A stretch of 64,000 nt of DNA from Harmothoe impar (Eukaryota > Annelida > Polychaeta > Phyllodocida > Polynoidae): contig OX381705.1 in assembly GCA_947462335.1 (NCBI GenBank), forward strand, positions 35,673,570-35,737,569. The letters run 5' to 3'. Of this stretch, positions 11,625 through 23,800 are shown in pieces (the first letter of the stretch is position 1; each line of letters begins with the position of its first letter). Below the pieces are notes generated by a model. It had not been told where the DNA came from. It ran no database searches and worked only from the letters and a program-made list of their open reading frames with translations. The position numbers and the translations under genes were made by a program.

Positions 11625-11648
11625 TAATTAGCATAATTATGCTAATTA
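11625..11648. promoter_or_regulatory. 24-bp perfect AT-rich palindrome with octamer-like halves
   Basis: Each half reads TAATTAGCATAA, and the whole is a perfect inverted repeat with no spacer. It contains ATTAGCAT/ATGCTAAT (POU-octamer-like) and TAATTA (homeodomain-like) in both orientations. Whether it is bound by anything cannot be told from sequence. Confidence 0.4.
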
Positions 11649-11790
11649 CCAAATATCCAAACTTTTTCAAACAATTAGTCACAGATTTTGATCCAAAAAT
11701 GGTATTTACATTCTGTTTTCAGCATAGAAATCTTATTGGGGCCTTCTTTCATTCAATCCTTTAAAATTTTCAATTTATAACGAAAATCAT

Positions 11791-12067
11791 GTTTCCATGG
11801 CAACCAACTTGTGCAAAAACACCACTTTAGGCCCAAAAACGTTCTATTCCATTCCAAATATGGAATGGTTTCACCAAAAATGGAATCTTCTAACGTGGCC
11901 TACCATATTCTACATAAAAAAGTAGTATAGATAAGTTTTTGCTATATCTTGGTCCTTTTTGGCTATATGGAGCCCCCTGGTGGCCAAAGTTGGTACTAAA
12001 AATCCCCCGCGGAGGTCCCTTTTCCCTTGTTGATCCACATATGTCACTTTCTGGTTGCCATGGAAAC
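11791..12067. repeat. Segment bounded by two opposed RFX X-box consensus sites
   Basis: GTTTCCATGGCAAC at 11791-11804 and GTTGCCATGGAAAC at 12054-12067 are reverse complements of each other. Both match the palindromic X-box consensus GTTNCCATGGNAAC that RFX-family factors bind. The DNA between them repeats ggaatgg and attcca motifs and has no gene. The symmetric placement suggests the ends of a short repeat element rather than a promoter. Confidence 0.5.
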
Positions 12068-12673
12068 CATTCCATTGTCCCATATTGAACATTTTGATCC
12101 TCATTTCTTGGGAATTACATCAGTTACTCAAAACTGAAAAGAGACCTCGAAAATTCTTCTTAGAACCAAATCTATACTAAAAAGTTTACTTTTTTAGGTT
12201 ATTTTTAATAAATCTGATTTTTAATGTATTTTAGTATTTATTATGGGATTCAGAGCATTTAGGGCATATTTATCATTTTCAGTTACATATAACGATCCAT
12301 GTTTGAGATGTGATTCCCGCAAAACTATCAGTAGTATCTTCAAGCATATGATATCTTATTTTAAAGATTTTGACATGAACTTTAATTATGAATTCCCTCC
12401 TAGATACACCTTTTCACTGGCCTGGTCACATATGCCTGCAGACTGCATAACCATGAAGACATTTTAGGGCATTGATTAATTTTGTTGTAATCTGAAAGAT
12501 TGCGGTAGAATGGCAGGGGGGCGCGGCAATTGACCCACAGCGCCATCACCGGGACGCTGATCAATCATTCACTCTCCATCATATCTTTCCTTTTCAATTC
12601 CATCGTGGTGCGGGGTTGTAAAACTTATACCGTTCTCCCCTTTTTCCCACATTAAGTTAAATTCCCTTTCAAC

Positions 12674-14016
12674 ATGCCGCCCAGAAAGCAGCCAGCGAAG
12701 AAACAACCTTCAGGGGCTCTGCCTGCCGCAAAAACAGTGCCTCCCTCTAAGAGGGCGGCCACTAGATCAGGAAATAAGCCTTGGACCCCTTCGTCGGCGC
12801 AGACTTCGCCTTCAGCAGATGCCACCAACACGCTAACGGCGCGGGTAGGTGCTTTGGAGGGGCAGATCGGGGACATTAAAACCTCCAACGACAAAATGCT
12901 GTCGCTGTTACAAGCCCTCTCTCTCAGGACGCCACGCAGGGAAAAGTCCCGGCCCGGCGGTCGGCTCGCCCGGCCCCATACGACCAGACGCAGCCTGTGG
13001 GTCCGGCTGTCACTCACTCCACCACGCTCCCGGCTCCGGTGTCAACGAGTGTCAACTTGACAACAAACCCCGCCGCCCCGGCTGTCACAACTGCTGTCGG
13101 CCCGCCCTCCACTGCGGGCGCTCCGGCGGCCACAACATACACACCGGCCTTCGCACCACCGGGCATGCCGCTGGTGGCCATGCCTCAATATGCCAACCCG
13201 GACCCTGTAATACAGGCACAGGTTTGGATGTACCTTCAACAGAATGCCAGTCTGCAACAGCAACAACCTTCGGAGGCTGCCGCTCTTCTGTTAAACGCGG
13301 CCTCAGCCCAGTCTGTGCCCCTGCCCCTGTCCGGCCTGGGGCAAAGCAACATGGGAATTACATCAACGGTCAACAACCTGCTGCACACCGCTTACACCCT
13401 CAGCTCTATAAAAGGTAGGCCCACCCACCCCCACGATTTTGTCTTCAGGGGCCCCCTACAATCCAAAACCTCACTGCATACGCTCAAGCTGGCGGAATAC
13501 CTGTACGGCCTAGACAGGCTCATGCGCCATGGCACCACCCCCCCTGCTGACCGCCCTGTCATTGCCGCCCACCTCTTACACGTCATAGAGGACGCAAAGG
13601 ATTTTGAGTGGGAGCAGGTCAGGGAGTGGTCAGAACACGTCATGTCACAGATCGCAGCCGGCATATTCAACTGGCAGGCCACTGTGACCATCCATGACCT
13701 ATGTAATAATGTGTCACGCTTCAGGGGTGGACGCATAGATCCGCCCAAGAATCAAGACAAGGCTGGGGCCCGTAAAGATCGCCACGATCAGGATCGCCCG
13801 CCTCCCCCTGCTGTCCGTCCTGCACTACACCGGGCTGATGCCCCCTGCCCCCATTGGAATGACGCCACATGTACTAGGCCTGATGGACATGTGGAGGCAG
13901 GTGTCCCTCAAGGCCACCACTGCAGGTTTTGTCGTAAAACATACAACTCTATCAACTTCCACACCGATGCCGAGTGTAGGAACAAGAAAAGGCAGGCCCA
14001 GCCCTTTCGTCAGTAG
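12674..14016 (+). pseudogene. DIRS gag-like gene, one frameshift
   Basis: It starts at ATG 12674 with a Lys/Pro-rich basic N-terminus, then a short coiled-coil-like stretch (near LEGQIGDIKTSNDKM). Around 12920-13000 the plausible reading moves to the frame that stays open to 14016, which points to a single small indel. The C-terminal part contains CPHWNDATC and, 16 residues later, HHCRFCRKTYNSINFHTDAEC, a Cys/His-rich zinc-binding-like tail typical of DIRS Gag. It would act as the RNA-binding particle protein. The pol frame begins inside its 3' end in another frame. Confidence 0.6.
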
Positions 14017-15652
14017 GCCGGTCACCGGCCTAATCCCAGACACCCCTCACCCAGCGGTCAAATCCGGAAGGGTACAGAGTGCACCCCCTCCTGGATCTTT
14101 GAGGGAGGTGTCTAACACTTCTCATAGTGATTCAGGCATAACCTGCATTAAACAGGAGGCAAGCCCCATGGCTATCCACCCACAACTGGACTTCAAAAAG
14201 CCATTACCCCCTGTCTCTAGAAAAAGACCTTTCTCCAGTGTGCATGCCTCGGCTGAGGAGGGAAGCAACAGCCCCCTCTTACCGGCCCCCAAGCACACCC
14301 CCCATACCGGGCTAAAGCACAACGCCCTTGGGGCCAAACTTTCTTCAGCCCCCGCCTCTTCTGCTGTTAATACAACAAGGAGACATGGCGCCTCGGCTAC
14401 AGAAAGTGTCCCCGGTGAGACCCCTCATGATACATGCTCTCACCCCGGCACCTTTGCATATTATGTACCAAGTGATTATGCAGAAAATGCAGCAGTCTGT
14501 GCCACCATCACTGCTCATACGGCTTCCTACACTGACATGACCCTTCCAGTGGATATGGGCCCTACCCCACAGCAGTTTGCAGCAACAAGGGCCACATATT
14601 GGCCTGTGGTGGACACCGCCCAGTGGACCCACTTCAGGCAATATGAGCAGCTCTTCACTAAGGTCAGCAACACAGGCTTGCCCAACAGACTGCAGGCTTG
14701 TGTCCCTGTCCCCTCTGCCCTCAACATTCCCAGGTAGAGGGCCCTGCTGGTGGACTACCATGATAAGGACCTGTGCTCATATCTGGAGTATGGCTGGCCG
14801 GTAGGCTACACAGCCAAAGCCCCTCCGGCCCAGGTCAGTGTGAACCATGCATCCGCCATTAGGTACCCTGCGCAGGTAGACGCGTTCATAGAGAAAGAGC
14901 TTGCCCAGGGGGCCCTATTGGGTCCATTCACTGCGCCCCCATCCAACCCCTGGACAAACACTGCCCCCCTCATCACTCAACCTAAGAAGAAATCCGAGGA
15001 CAGACGGGTCATCCTGGACCTTAGTTTCCCAGAGGGGCGGTCAGTTAATGCAGGCATAACCAAAAACTGTCTAGAGGGCAAGTACACCAAGCCTACCTCC
15101 CATGTCAAGGCCCTACCCCCCCCCCCCCCCCCCCCCCCCCCCTACATGTGGAAGGCGGACATGGCGAGAGCCTATTGCCAGCTGCGGACGGACCCGGCAG
15201 ACATTCCCCTCCTGGGCTTCCGACACAGAGACAAATATTATGTAGACTTGTGTCCATCATTTGGCTCACGCCTCTCTGGTTCCGCATGTCAGAGAACCAA
15301 GATGGCGGTGGCCTACCTGATGGGAAAACTCGGTTTCACTGTCCTAGTATATTTGGACGACTTCTGCGGAATAGCATCAACCCAGACCGAGGCTTGCAGG
15401 TCGTATGATACTTTCCTGCGACTGGCAAAGGAACTAGGCATACAACTTGCCCCACACAAGTGCCACCCGCCAGTTACCTCAATAGAGTGGCTTGGTTTCC
15501 ACCTGGATTCTGTGGCAATGCTGATCTCAGTACCAGATGACAAACTGAGAGAAATCTTACATGAATGCAGCACATGGGCAGCAAAACAGACAGCAACCAA
15601 GAGAGACCTCCAGTCTCCAACCTGATACACATCTCACTCTGTGTGACACCGG
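13838..15652 (+). pseudogene. DIRS pol: linker and reverse transcriptase, with stops and a poly-C tract
   Basis: The frame open from 13838 reaches a TAG at 14735-14737 in the middle of a conserved stretch (NIPR-stop-RALLVDYHDKD), so that stop is a mutation. The same frame continues to 15625. RT landmarks are PSNPWTNTAPLI, RRVILDLS, WKADMARAYCQL with the first catalytic Asp, and VLVYLDDFCG with the YxDD pair, then the thumb (IEWLGFHLDS). Between RVILDLS and WKADM a run of about 23 C residues encodes poly-Pro where a few other residues would be expected, which looks like a microsatellite expansion. After 15600 the reading shifts frame towards RNase H. Confidence 0.82.
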
Positions 15653-17815
15653 CTAGAAAATTCATATGTCGAATTCTGGCCGCCCTACGAGCAGCACCAC
15701 AGACCGGTCCCGCCCCAGTCACATTCTTGGTTAGAGCTGATGTGAAATGGTTTGCTAAATATGCTGAGCTGACCAACGGAGTCCACCTCCTCACCCCGGA
15801 CCTACTGGAGTACCCAATTGAATGTGACCCCACCCCTACAGCAGGGGGTGGAAACAGTGACATAGCTTTCTACAGATTCACATGGTATCCGGAATACAGG
15901 CCCTCCTGACTGTAGGCCCCCAGCCTGTAGGCCCCCGGAACACAGGCCCCCTGCCCACAGGCCCTCCGGTTTTGCAGCCCCCTGCCTTTAGGGCACCCTG
16001 ACTACAGGCCCCCTGTCTGTAGGCACAAATCTCACGTCCAACCCTCTCTTTTAAGTCTCACGTCCATTACCTCTTCCTCACGTCCACTACCTCTTCCTCA
16101 CGTCCACTACTTCTTCCTCACGTCCACTACCCCTTCCTCACGTCCACTACCTCTTCCTCACGTCCATTACCTCTTCCTCACGTCCAACCCCCTCTTTTAG
16201 CCTCTTCCTCACGTCCATTACCTCTTCCTCACGTCCACTACTTCTTCCTCACGTCCAACCCCCTCTTTTAGCCTCTTCCTCCCGTCCACTACTTCTTCCT
16301 CACGTCCATTACCTCTTCCTCACGTCCACTACTTCTTCCTCCCGTCCACTACCTCTTCCTCACGTCCACTACCCCTTCCTCAATCCACTGCCTGCTCCTC
16401 ACGTCCACTACCTGCTCCTCACGTCCACTACCACCTTGATTAATTAGTAGTGGACGTGAGGGGGTGGTAGTGGACGTGAGGAGGTGGTAATGGACGTGAG
16501 GAGGAGGAGGCAGTGGACGTGAACATGGGGGTAATGGACGTGAGGAGGGGGTAGTGGACGTGAGGAAGTGGTAGTGGACGTGAGGAAGTGGTAGTGGACG
16601 TGAGGAGGGGGTAGTGGACGTGAGGAGGGGGTAGTGGACGTGAGAAAGTGGTAGTGGACGTGAGGATGTGGTAGTGGACGTGAGGACGTGGTAATGGACG
16701 TGAGGAGGGGGTAGTGAACGTGAGGAGGGGGTAGTGGACGTGAGGACGTGGTAGTGGACGTGAGGAGGGGGTAGTGGACGTGAGGAGGGGGTAGTGGACG
16801 TGAGGACGTGGTAGTGGACGTGAGGAGGGGGTAGTGGACGTGAGGAGGGGGTAGTGGACGTGAGAAAGTGGTAGTGGACGTGAGGATGTGGTAGTGGACG
16901 TGAGGACGTGGTAGTGGACGTGAGGAGGGGGTAGTGGACGTGAGGAGGGGGTAGTGGACGTGAGGACGTGGTAGTGGACGTGAGGACGTGGTAGTGGACG
17001 TGAGGAGGGGGTAGTGGACGTGAGGACGTGGTAGTGGACGTGAGGAGGGGGTAGTGGACGTGAGGAGGGGGTAGTGGACGTGAGAAAGTGGTAGTGGACG
17101 TGAGGATGTGGTAGTGGACGTGAGGACGTGGTAGTGGACGTGAGGAGGGGGTAGTGGACGTGAGGAGGGGGTAGTGGACGTGAGGACGTGGTAGTGGACG
17201 TGAGGACGTGGTAGTGGACGTGAGGACGTGGTAGTGGATGTGAGGAGGGGGTAGTGGACGTGGGGAGGGGGTTGTTGATGTGAGGAAGTGGTAATGGACG
17301 TGAGGAAGTGGTAGTGGACGTGAGGAAGTGGTAGTGGACGTGAGGAAGTGGTAATGGACGTGAGGAGGTTGTGGCCTATAGCCATTGGGCCTATGGCCAG
17401 GGTGCCAAAAGACCGGGGGCCTAAGATCAGGAGGGCCTAAGGGCAGGGTGCCTGTGGTCAGGGGGGCCTGAAGGCAGGGTGCCTAAAGACCGGGTGCCTA
17501 AATTCCGTGTACCGATTCACATACCCCAAGGCACTTCTGCAGAAATGCACCCACATCTCACAAAGTGAGGCAGTCAACCTAGTGGTTGCCTATAGGACTC
17601 TCACCCCCCACTATACCGTGGGAATGAAAGTTGTCATCTACACCGACAACATGGGTTCTCAACAGGCCCTGCATTCAGGGCCCTCCCGGGATCCCATCCT
17701 CGGGGCCTGCTCGAGACAAATGTGGACCAAGCAGTTGAAATCAGGCACAAACCGGGCGTGGACATTCCCCTGGCTGATGCCCTGAGCCGCTACAGCGATC
17801 CACAGAAAAGAGCGT
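15565..17815 (+). pseudogene. DIRS RNase H, interrupted by the foldback element
   Basis: The 5' part (15622-15880) carries LISLCVTPARKFICRILAAL and FLVRADVKWFAKYAEL up to FYRFT. The 3' part resumes at 17510 with YRFTYPKALL, ISQSEAVNLVVAYRTL (catalytic Glu) and VVIYTDNMGSQQAL (Asp). After a frame change near 17725 it continues with VEIRHKPGVDIPLADALSRY, the usual DIRS RNase H end. RNase H would remove the RNA strand during reverse transcription. All landmark residues are visible, but insertion and frameshift make it inactive. Confidence 0.75.
15871..17522. mobile_element. Foldback minisatellite element inserted in RNase H
   Basis: Flanks are TACAGATTCACAT (15871-15883) and TACCGATTCACAT (17510-17522), a 13-bp duplication with one mismatch. 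It splits the RNase H reading at the residues YRFT, which are present on both sides. Outer zones (about 15900-16025 and 17372-17505) are inverted arrays of caggcccccTG-like motifs. Inner zones are a 20-21-bp minisatellite, cctcttcctcacgtccacta in one direction to about 16435, then the reverse complement from 16441 to about 17370. The centre holds ttgattaattag. No protein is encoded. Confidence 0.82.
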
Positions 17816-18890
17816 ATGCAGACAGTGAGGTTGAGGCTAGGGGGCTACAGCAGATCCCCCCAGTCAGCCCCCACCCCTTTTACACAAAGATTTGAAATGC
17901 CTAACCACTCAGTTTCTATTCCAGACACTCCACTGGGGGCCCAGGCTCTAGCCTCTTATAACGCCTCGGTATCAGACCGTACAAAGGAAAACAGACTAAC
18001 TCAAGCAACCATGTACCTCACCTTCTCGGTCCTATATGGGGTGGACCCACTCCACCGGACTATCCCCGATGCTTGCCTCTACCAACAGTACATGGTGAAC
18101 ACTCTCAAGAGTCACGTGACTAGGAAAAACTATACATCCGGGGCCAAACATTGGATACAAGAAAGGGGAGGTGACATTTCAGCATTTGCCTCCTCACAGG
18201 CGCTGGCAGTAGCAAAAGGTGCAGCTATTCTCAGACCTCATCTCCCCTCCCCGGCTCCACCTGTCACTCCCACAGACTTGTTTATAATATGTTCATATCT
18301 TGCACAGGCGGAAACGGGCAGTGTACTTAAGGCGGCTATAAGTGTGGGCTTCTTTGCCTTTTTGAGGAAGTCCAACCTGCTGGCCCCTTCGGCCACCTGT
18401 GGCAAGGCCCCCACACCCTAAAAAGAGGGGACATAACTTCAACCCCCCAAGGGCTTTATGTTACCATCAGATCCACCAAGACTCTGAGACAGGGGACTCC
18501 CCCGGTGACTCTTTTCTTACCGAGGATCCCTGGATCTGTGGTCTGCCCCACATCAGCCTGGGACTTATACACGTCTAGGTATTGGCTCCCTGACTCACTG
18601 CCAGCTTTCATGACTCCTACTGGACATCCCTTGAGTCCAGACACGATGGCCAAGGCAATACAAGTGGCCCTACATGCATCCAGTGTCCCCAATGCCTCAA
18701 AATGACTGCCCACTCCCTAAGACGAGGGGGGGGGTGTATGCAGCATCACAGGCAGGATGCACTCACCAAGAGATAGCTGTCCATGGGACCTGGAAAACGA
18801 TGTCAGGACTTAAAGCCTACCTCCCAACTCAATCCTCCCACACGGTAGCCACTAAACTGGCCAACTTATTTGCCTCAAACACTTCGAGGA
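17816..18890 (+). pseudogene. DIRS tyrosine recombinase, two or three frame breaks
   Basis: The N-terminal core-binding region (about residues 30-150) precedes GFFAFLRKSNLLAPS, which contains the first catalytic Arg. A stop at 18419-18421 and a frame change follow, with the reading resuming at LKRGDI. After 18670 comes AHSLRRGG (catalytic His-x-x-Arg). A run of about ten G directly behind it (18725-18734) shifts the frame. The reading then continues with HGTWKTMSGLKAYLP, holding the Trp and the nucleophile Tyr. All four catalytic landmarks can be found, but no single frame joins them. The enzyme would integrate circular cDNA. Confidence 0.8.
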
Positions 18891-18922
18891 TTGACTGTTC
18901 CTTTCATATATATATTTGTTAA

Positions 18923-20876
18923 ATTGTACCCATGTTATAACGTACTGACCTACTTAGAATTCATGTGACCTACTGACCTACATAGGACCTACCTAAAATT
19001 CTACGTCACATAGTGACCACGGGTGTAAAATACTTACTATTACTTAAATGTCATACATGTACTCACATAAACTTGTTATGTAGTTACTTCGTATATAAAC
19101 CAAAATATATACTCAATAACTCGTTGTGTTGTGATTATAGGATCAGACATTCAGCCGTCTTTTTAAAACGCCATACACGGTCACTTGATTACTTTCGACA
19201 TTTTAAAGGCTGTTAAGTGATACAAAGGACATCAGTCTTCACATTCTCCCTTGAACTGTGACTAGCCATTCCTGTTCTGGAAATGTATCTAGTGTACAAC
19301 AATTTTTGATAAATAGCTCTGAATTAGTTGAAATATTATTGCTACTTTAATATAAACTGCAACTTTAATTACATTCTTAGTACCAGTATTTCATTTTCTG
19401 AAAGCTTGATCTGCTTTGAACCTTCATGGCTTCACCAACAATCGGGGTATTGAAAGAATTATTTTATTTGGAAAGCACAGACATGTGAAAACTAAATCCG
19501 AAACGATCTTGCCCAAAATAGTTAAATATAGATATGCACCGCAATTTTTGTTTATCATGGTCATATGATCAATTATGATGATGTGAAGGCCATAAAATAC
19601 TGGTGAGGGTTATTTCCCGGATATGAAAAACGGCTTTCCCTTATAAGGGACAGCCATATTAACCATAAAAGGACAGGTGATATTTTAGGACAGGTATACA
19701 ATAATATGCTATTAATATTTAGGCTTTGTGAGATAAAGGCAAGTTGATAAATACACTCTTGCTGCTGATACTGCTGCTATACCCTGCTGGTCAGCCATGA
19801 CATGTTGCAACATCACATGACCCTCTCAAACACTACTACCCCTATACCAGCTGGGAGTTTTGCATTGCAAGAACTTGACCGCTACCTGTAGAGCATTCTG
19901 TCCTTTCATTTTGAGATATACAATGGCTTCGGGCATCAATGAAATAGTGTTGACTTCCTGGTTAGTCATTGTATTGACTGCTGAAGCCACTATGAAGTGC
20001 TGTGTGATGTTTTGGAGTTAATAGGTCGTGCCAAACGGCCTAAAAGGTTCGGAACTCCACACTTGACGTCATCTTTTATCTCATGGTGCAGCACCAATTG
20101 CTACTATAAAATACTATTCAATAGCAATACATTATGCATCTCCACTCACAACTGAATCGGAAAGAATGCAGTAAGTCCATTCAAATTAGACATGTTTTTA
20201 ACGTAGTGTGAATCTACTTAAGTTCCCTTTACAATTAATTTGCACGTGTGTCAAGTTTTGACCCATTATGAAAATAATTGTTGTACGTGATATTAAGAGA
20301 GCTGACCCTAGAATAATTGTTATCCAATTTTGGAAAAAAACACAATTTTTTGGGCTATTTCAGAGTCAACTTGATAGCCCACGAGTTGACGCTGTTGTCA
20401 GTGAGTGGGTGCTGAACTTTGCGAGTCAATTTTTGGCTACTTTTCAGGCCCAAGTAAAAGATCAAAAGTAAAAGCAAACTTAAATTTGACCTACCCTTCC
20501 TAGATTTTCAGACTATTGTCACCTGAAACACACTTTTTTTGGGCCTTGGAAAATTTTCCTTCCACACATTTATGAGGTTTTACAGTAGCTTGTATATTGG
20601 TCCTGTTGAAAGCAGGGGACAGCCATTGGAGAGGACCAAAAACATATTATTGTGTAGTAGGGATAGCCCATGTTGGCACATCATAAAACATACATAGATC
20701 TACCCGGACAAACTTGTCGGACCAAGAGGTTTTGACTTACACACCACCCAACGCTGGTGAACCTCATGAGGACAAGAAACGTGGGACCCGTCTTGGATCA
20801 GACCCATTCAAACTAGGCAAGGAAGGCTACTAAACAGAAGCTGACTAGACCATCTTCGGACGAAAGAAAAACAGAG
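18923..20876. other. Intergenic between DIRS element and Gr-like gene 2
   Basis: AT-rich, with no supported gene. The right terminal repeat of the DIRS element may lie at its beginning, but I could not pair it with the left end. No clear core promoter for gene 2 is visible. Confidence 0.45.
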
Positions 20877-23800
20877 ATGGGGACACCTAACAGGGTGCAC
20901 AATGTTGAAGTTACAGAGGACAAGATTAAAGACACCAAACAAGTTAACACAGTGACATTAATGCACTTCAGAGAGACAAAGCTTTTTCATACTATTCAAC
21001 CATTCTTTGTTCTCTTGACAGCAGCAGGATTATTCTTCACGAAACCAAGATCAAAACGAGATTTATGTTTCTTTTCCTTATGGACATTTGCTACAGTTAT
21101 GATGGTTCAACACTGGGCACATCTTGTCCGTGTCTTTTTAGTTATTGATGGAAAAGAGAACTTTAATACGAGATCAGTCATAAAGGTTATCTCCATAGGT
21201 GTGCATCTCTCTGCAGCTGTGAATAGCACCTGTTCTTATATTGGTTGTTATAGGGAAGACATGATCCCCAAACTGTTTAAAGTGTGGGCCAAGGTAACTT
21301 ATCATAAGGGGTTAGAAAATCTTGGAAAACTCAGAAAGAAAATTTTAGCACTTTCCATTGCCACATTGTTAATGTTTGTATTCTTTTTTACGTCTTCGAC
21401 ATACTACCAATCTTCAGGTGGTTCCCCTTATTTTGCAATGCTATATTTACCACTGAGACCAGATGATTCAGATTTCCTTCCGTGGAGGGTCTATATTCAA
21501 ATTGTGCTCGGATTCTCGCAAATGGCAATCATCTTTCCAACATTTCTATTCTGCATTCTCTGTGTTATGATTGCAATGGAGTTTGTTCAGACTGATGAGG
21601 AGTTGAAGGGGGCATTGCAAGTTAGATCTATGTTTCAGGAAAAAATCAGGGGAATCCGCCTCAAGCATCAGGCAACTTGCTATCTTGTGGAGATAGCTGA
21701 TTGTTTTTTGAGTCCTTTCATTGGCTTTACTCTAGTTATACACGTGACTGAACTCTGTCTCATGCTTTACACGGTGCTATCTGATTTGGAAATACGGGAA
21801 GACCAAATGATGTTGATAACATGCATTTCCTGGATGATGATGATTGCCATCTTTCTAGCTCTGACCACAATTTCTGGAGCATACCTCAATTCAAAGGTAA
21901 GGGATTTTGATACATGTGTATGCATGTTGATCACTCGTGAATAATAATTATGAAGAACCTACTCCACGATAAGATAATTATGTATATATTATGTTTGGCC
22001 TTCATCGTCTGTGGCTGGGCTCATGCCAAACCCCCAAACCAGTCACTCCAACTGATGCGGATATTCCATTTAGGTTGAACGCTATTCGCTCTTCAATTGG
22101 TTGTTGAATATATAAAAATACAGCGTCTGATTTCCAATTACCTCAGACTTTTAACTCCTTGATCGAGACACCTATTGAACAGAGATGCTATGTGCCCCCT
22201 CTTCGCATGCTGTGTGATGAATAGTCGACCGGATTTAGACCTGCTTTGCCCATCACATACCTAAGTATGTCCGCATATGCTTCATAGTCCAGTACCACCC
22301 GGCACCACCAGATATATACCCGGGGGGGGGGGGGGGCACTTGAATTTTTTTTGACACGGGTGTGCGGCTGGACCTTCGACACCCCTTACCCTTGTAATGG
22401 CGATTTTTACCTCAAAATTTTACCCTTGTCATGGCATTTTCGGACGAAAGCTCCTAGGTTTGGGAGAAAAATGAAATAAACCATGTTTAGTAAAATCTCC
22501 TCGGGAAATTTACCCTGGTGCAAATGTTTTGTAAGAAAATGTGATGATTTAGTAAAAAATGGGAAATTTTGGTAAAATCTCGGACAATGTCTTGAAAAGT
22601 AGACGCTTGTCATGGGGATTTTCATGAAACTGGACCCTTGTTATGGCAAATTTTCTTGAAAAGTAGACCCTTATCATGGGGAATTTTGTAGAAAAGGTAC
22701 CCTTGCCAGCCGCACACATGTGTATACAAAATATACTAAGTGACCCCCCCGGGGATATATATATGCCTGGGATGACGGGGGAGCCAGGATTTCCTTGAAG
22801 TGCCTCAGTGTCCAATATACCGAGCGCAACTCGCAGTCTGACAGCCTTGCTTTGGGGATCTTCAGCCTTCGGTCCCCATACTGGATTGTTTTTGAACCTC
22901 TTACCAACACCTTCATGCCCCATGCCGTCATGTTGATGTTGCTGCGAAGTAACATCACCTGGGATTCAGTCATGTTCTGCTTCAACAGCACGCCATGGAG
23001 AGATGTCAATAGAGTGGCCCTGAACACCACAATCATGTCCAAGTTCTCTTACAGGTGTGAGAACATTAAGATTATTAAACTGACCTGGGAAAACTGGAGC
23101 TGCGGGTTTTACGGCCATTCCGAGCTTCCGCTTTATTCCCTTGATGGCCATGTGCACTTTGTAGTTCTGATAATCTATTGGTGTTGACTCCGAAAATGTT
23201 AAGAGATACTTCAGTCCCGATAGATAGTCTTGGATTGACGACACCTTCTTGGTCCTGGCCAGGTATTCGATGTACATGACCACTCTCTAGTTGTCGCATG
23301 GTAGGGGAACGAGGCCAAAATCTTCGCACAAGCCGCGCGGCACTTGTTCTCCTGTGTTGTGCATGCTCCCGCACAGGCCGATGTGTAGTGCATCTTTACT
23401 CGCTGCTTCCTGTTTCAGCACGGCCAACTCTATAGAATATGTCTTCGCAACATAGTGAATCAACAGACATCTAATTTACAAGAATATTTGCAGCTTCTGG
23501 CTCATTCAGGCGACTGAGACTGTTGCACACATTATTATCTTTGGTGTTAATGTAGACTATTTCCAGATATAAATTGTAAGCAGCCAAGATCCAGAATATA
23601 TAACCAAGCATTGCCATAGAATGCTTATTTTTACTCTGGCCCGTTTGGATAATGTACAATACTTGAGTATTGTCTGTTACACAACAAATTCTACGATTCC
23701 TCTATGTGGGTCCCCATTGATATTATCCACAACATGCTCAGGTGAAGGCTTTACATGATGGCCGTCAGCCGTGCCAAGTATGGGGGCTTATTTTCTTTCC

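Larger units (their letters stand above)
12480..18922 (+). mobile_element. DIRS-type tyrosine-recombinase retroelement, decayed
   Basis: In order along the + strand it holds a gag-like frame, a reverse transcriptase with YLDD, an RNase H split by a 1.6-kb foldback insertion, and a tyrosine recombinase. This is the gene order of DIRS-like elements, which use a recombinase instead of an integrase. Stops and frame changes in every domain show it is no longer autonomous. I could not identify its terminal repeats, so both ends are approximate. Confidence 0.85.

Noticed and set aside
16444..17385. 313-codon open frame on the minus strand rich in HVHY and TTSSRPLPPP
   Set aside because: It is the translation of the 20-bp minisatellite; an array without stops gives a long frame by default, and no domain is present.
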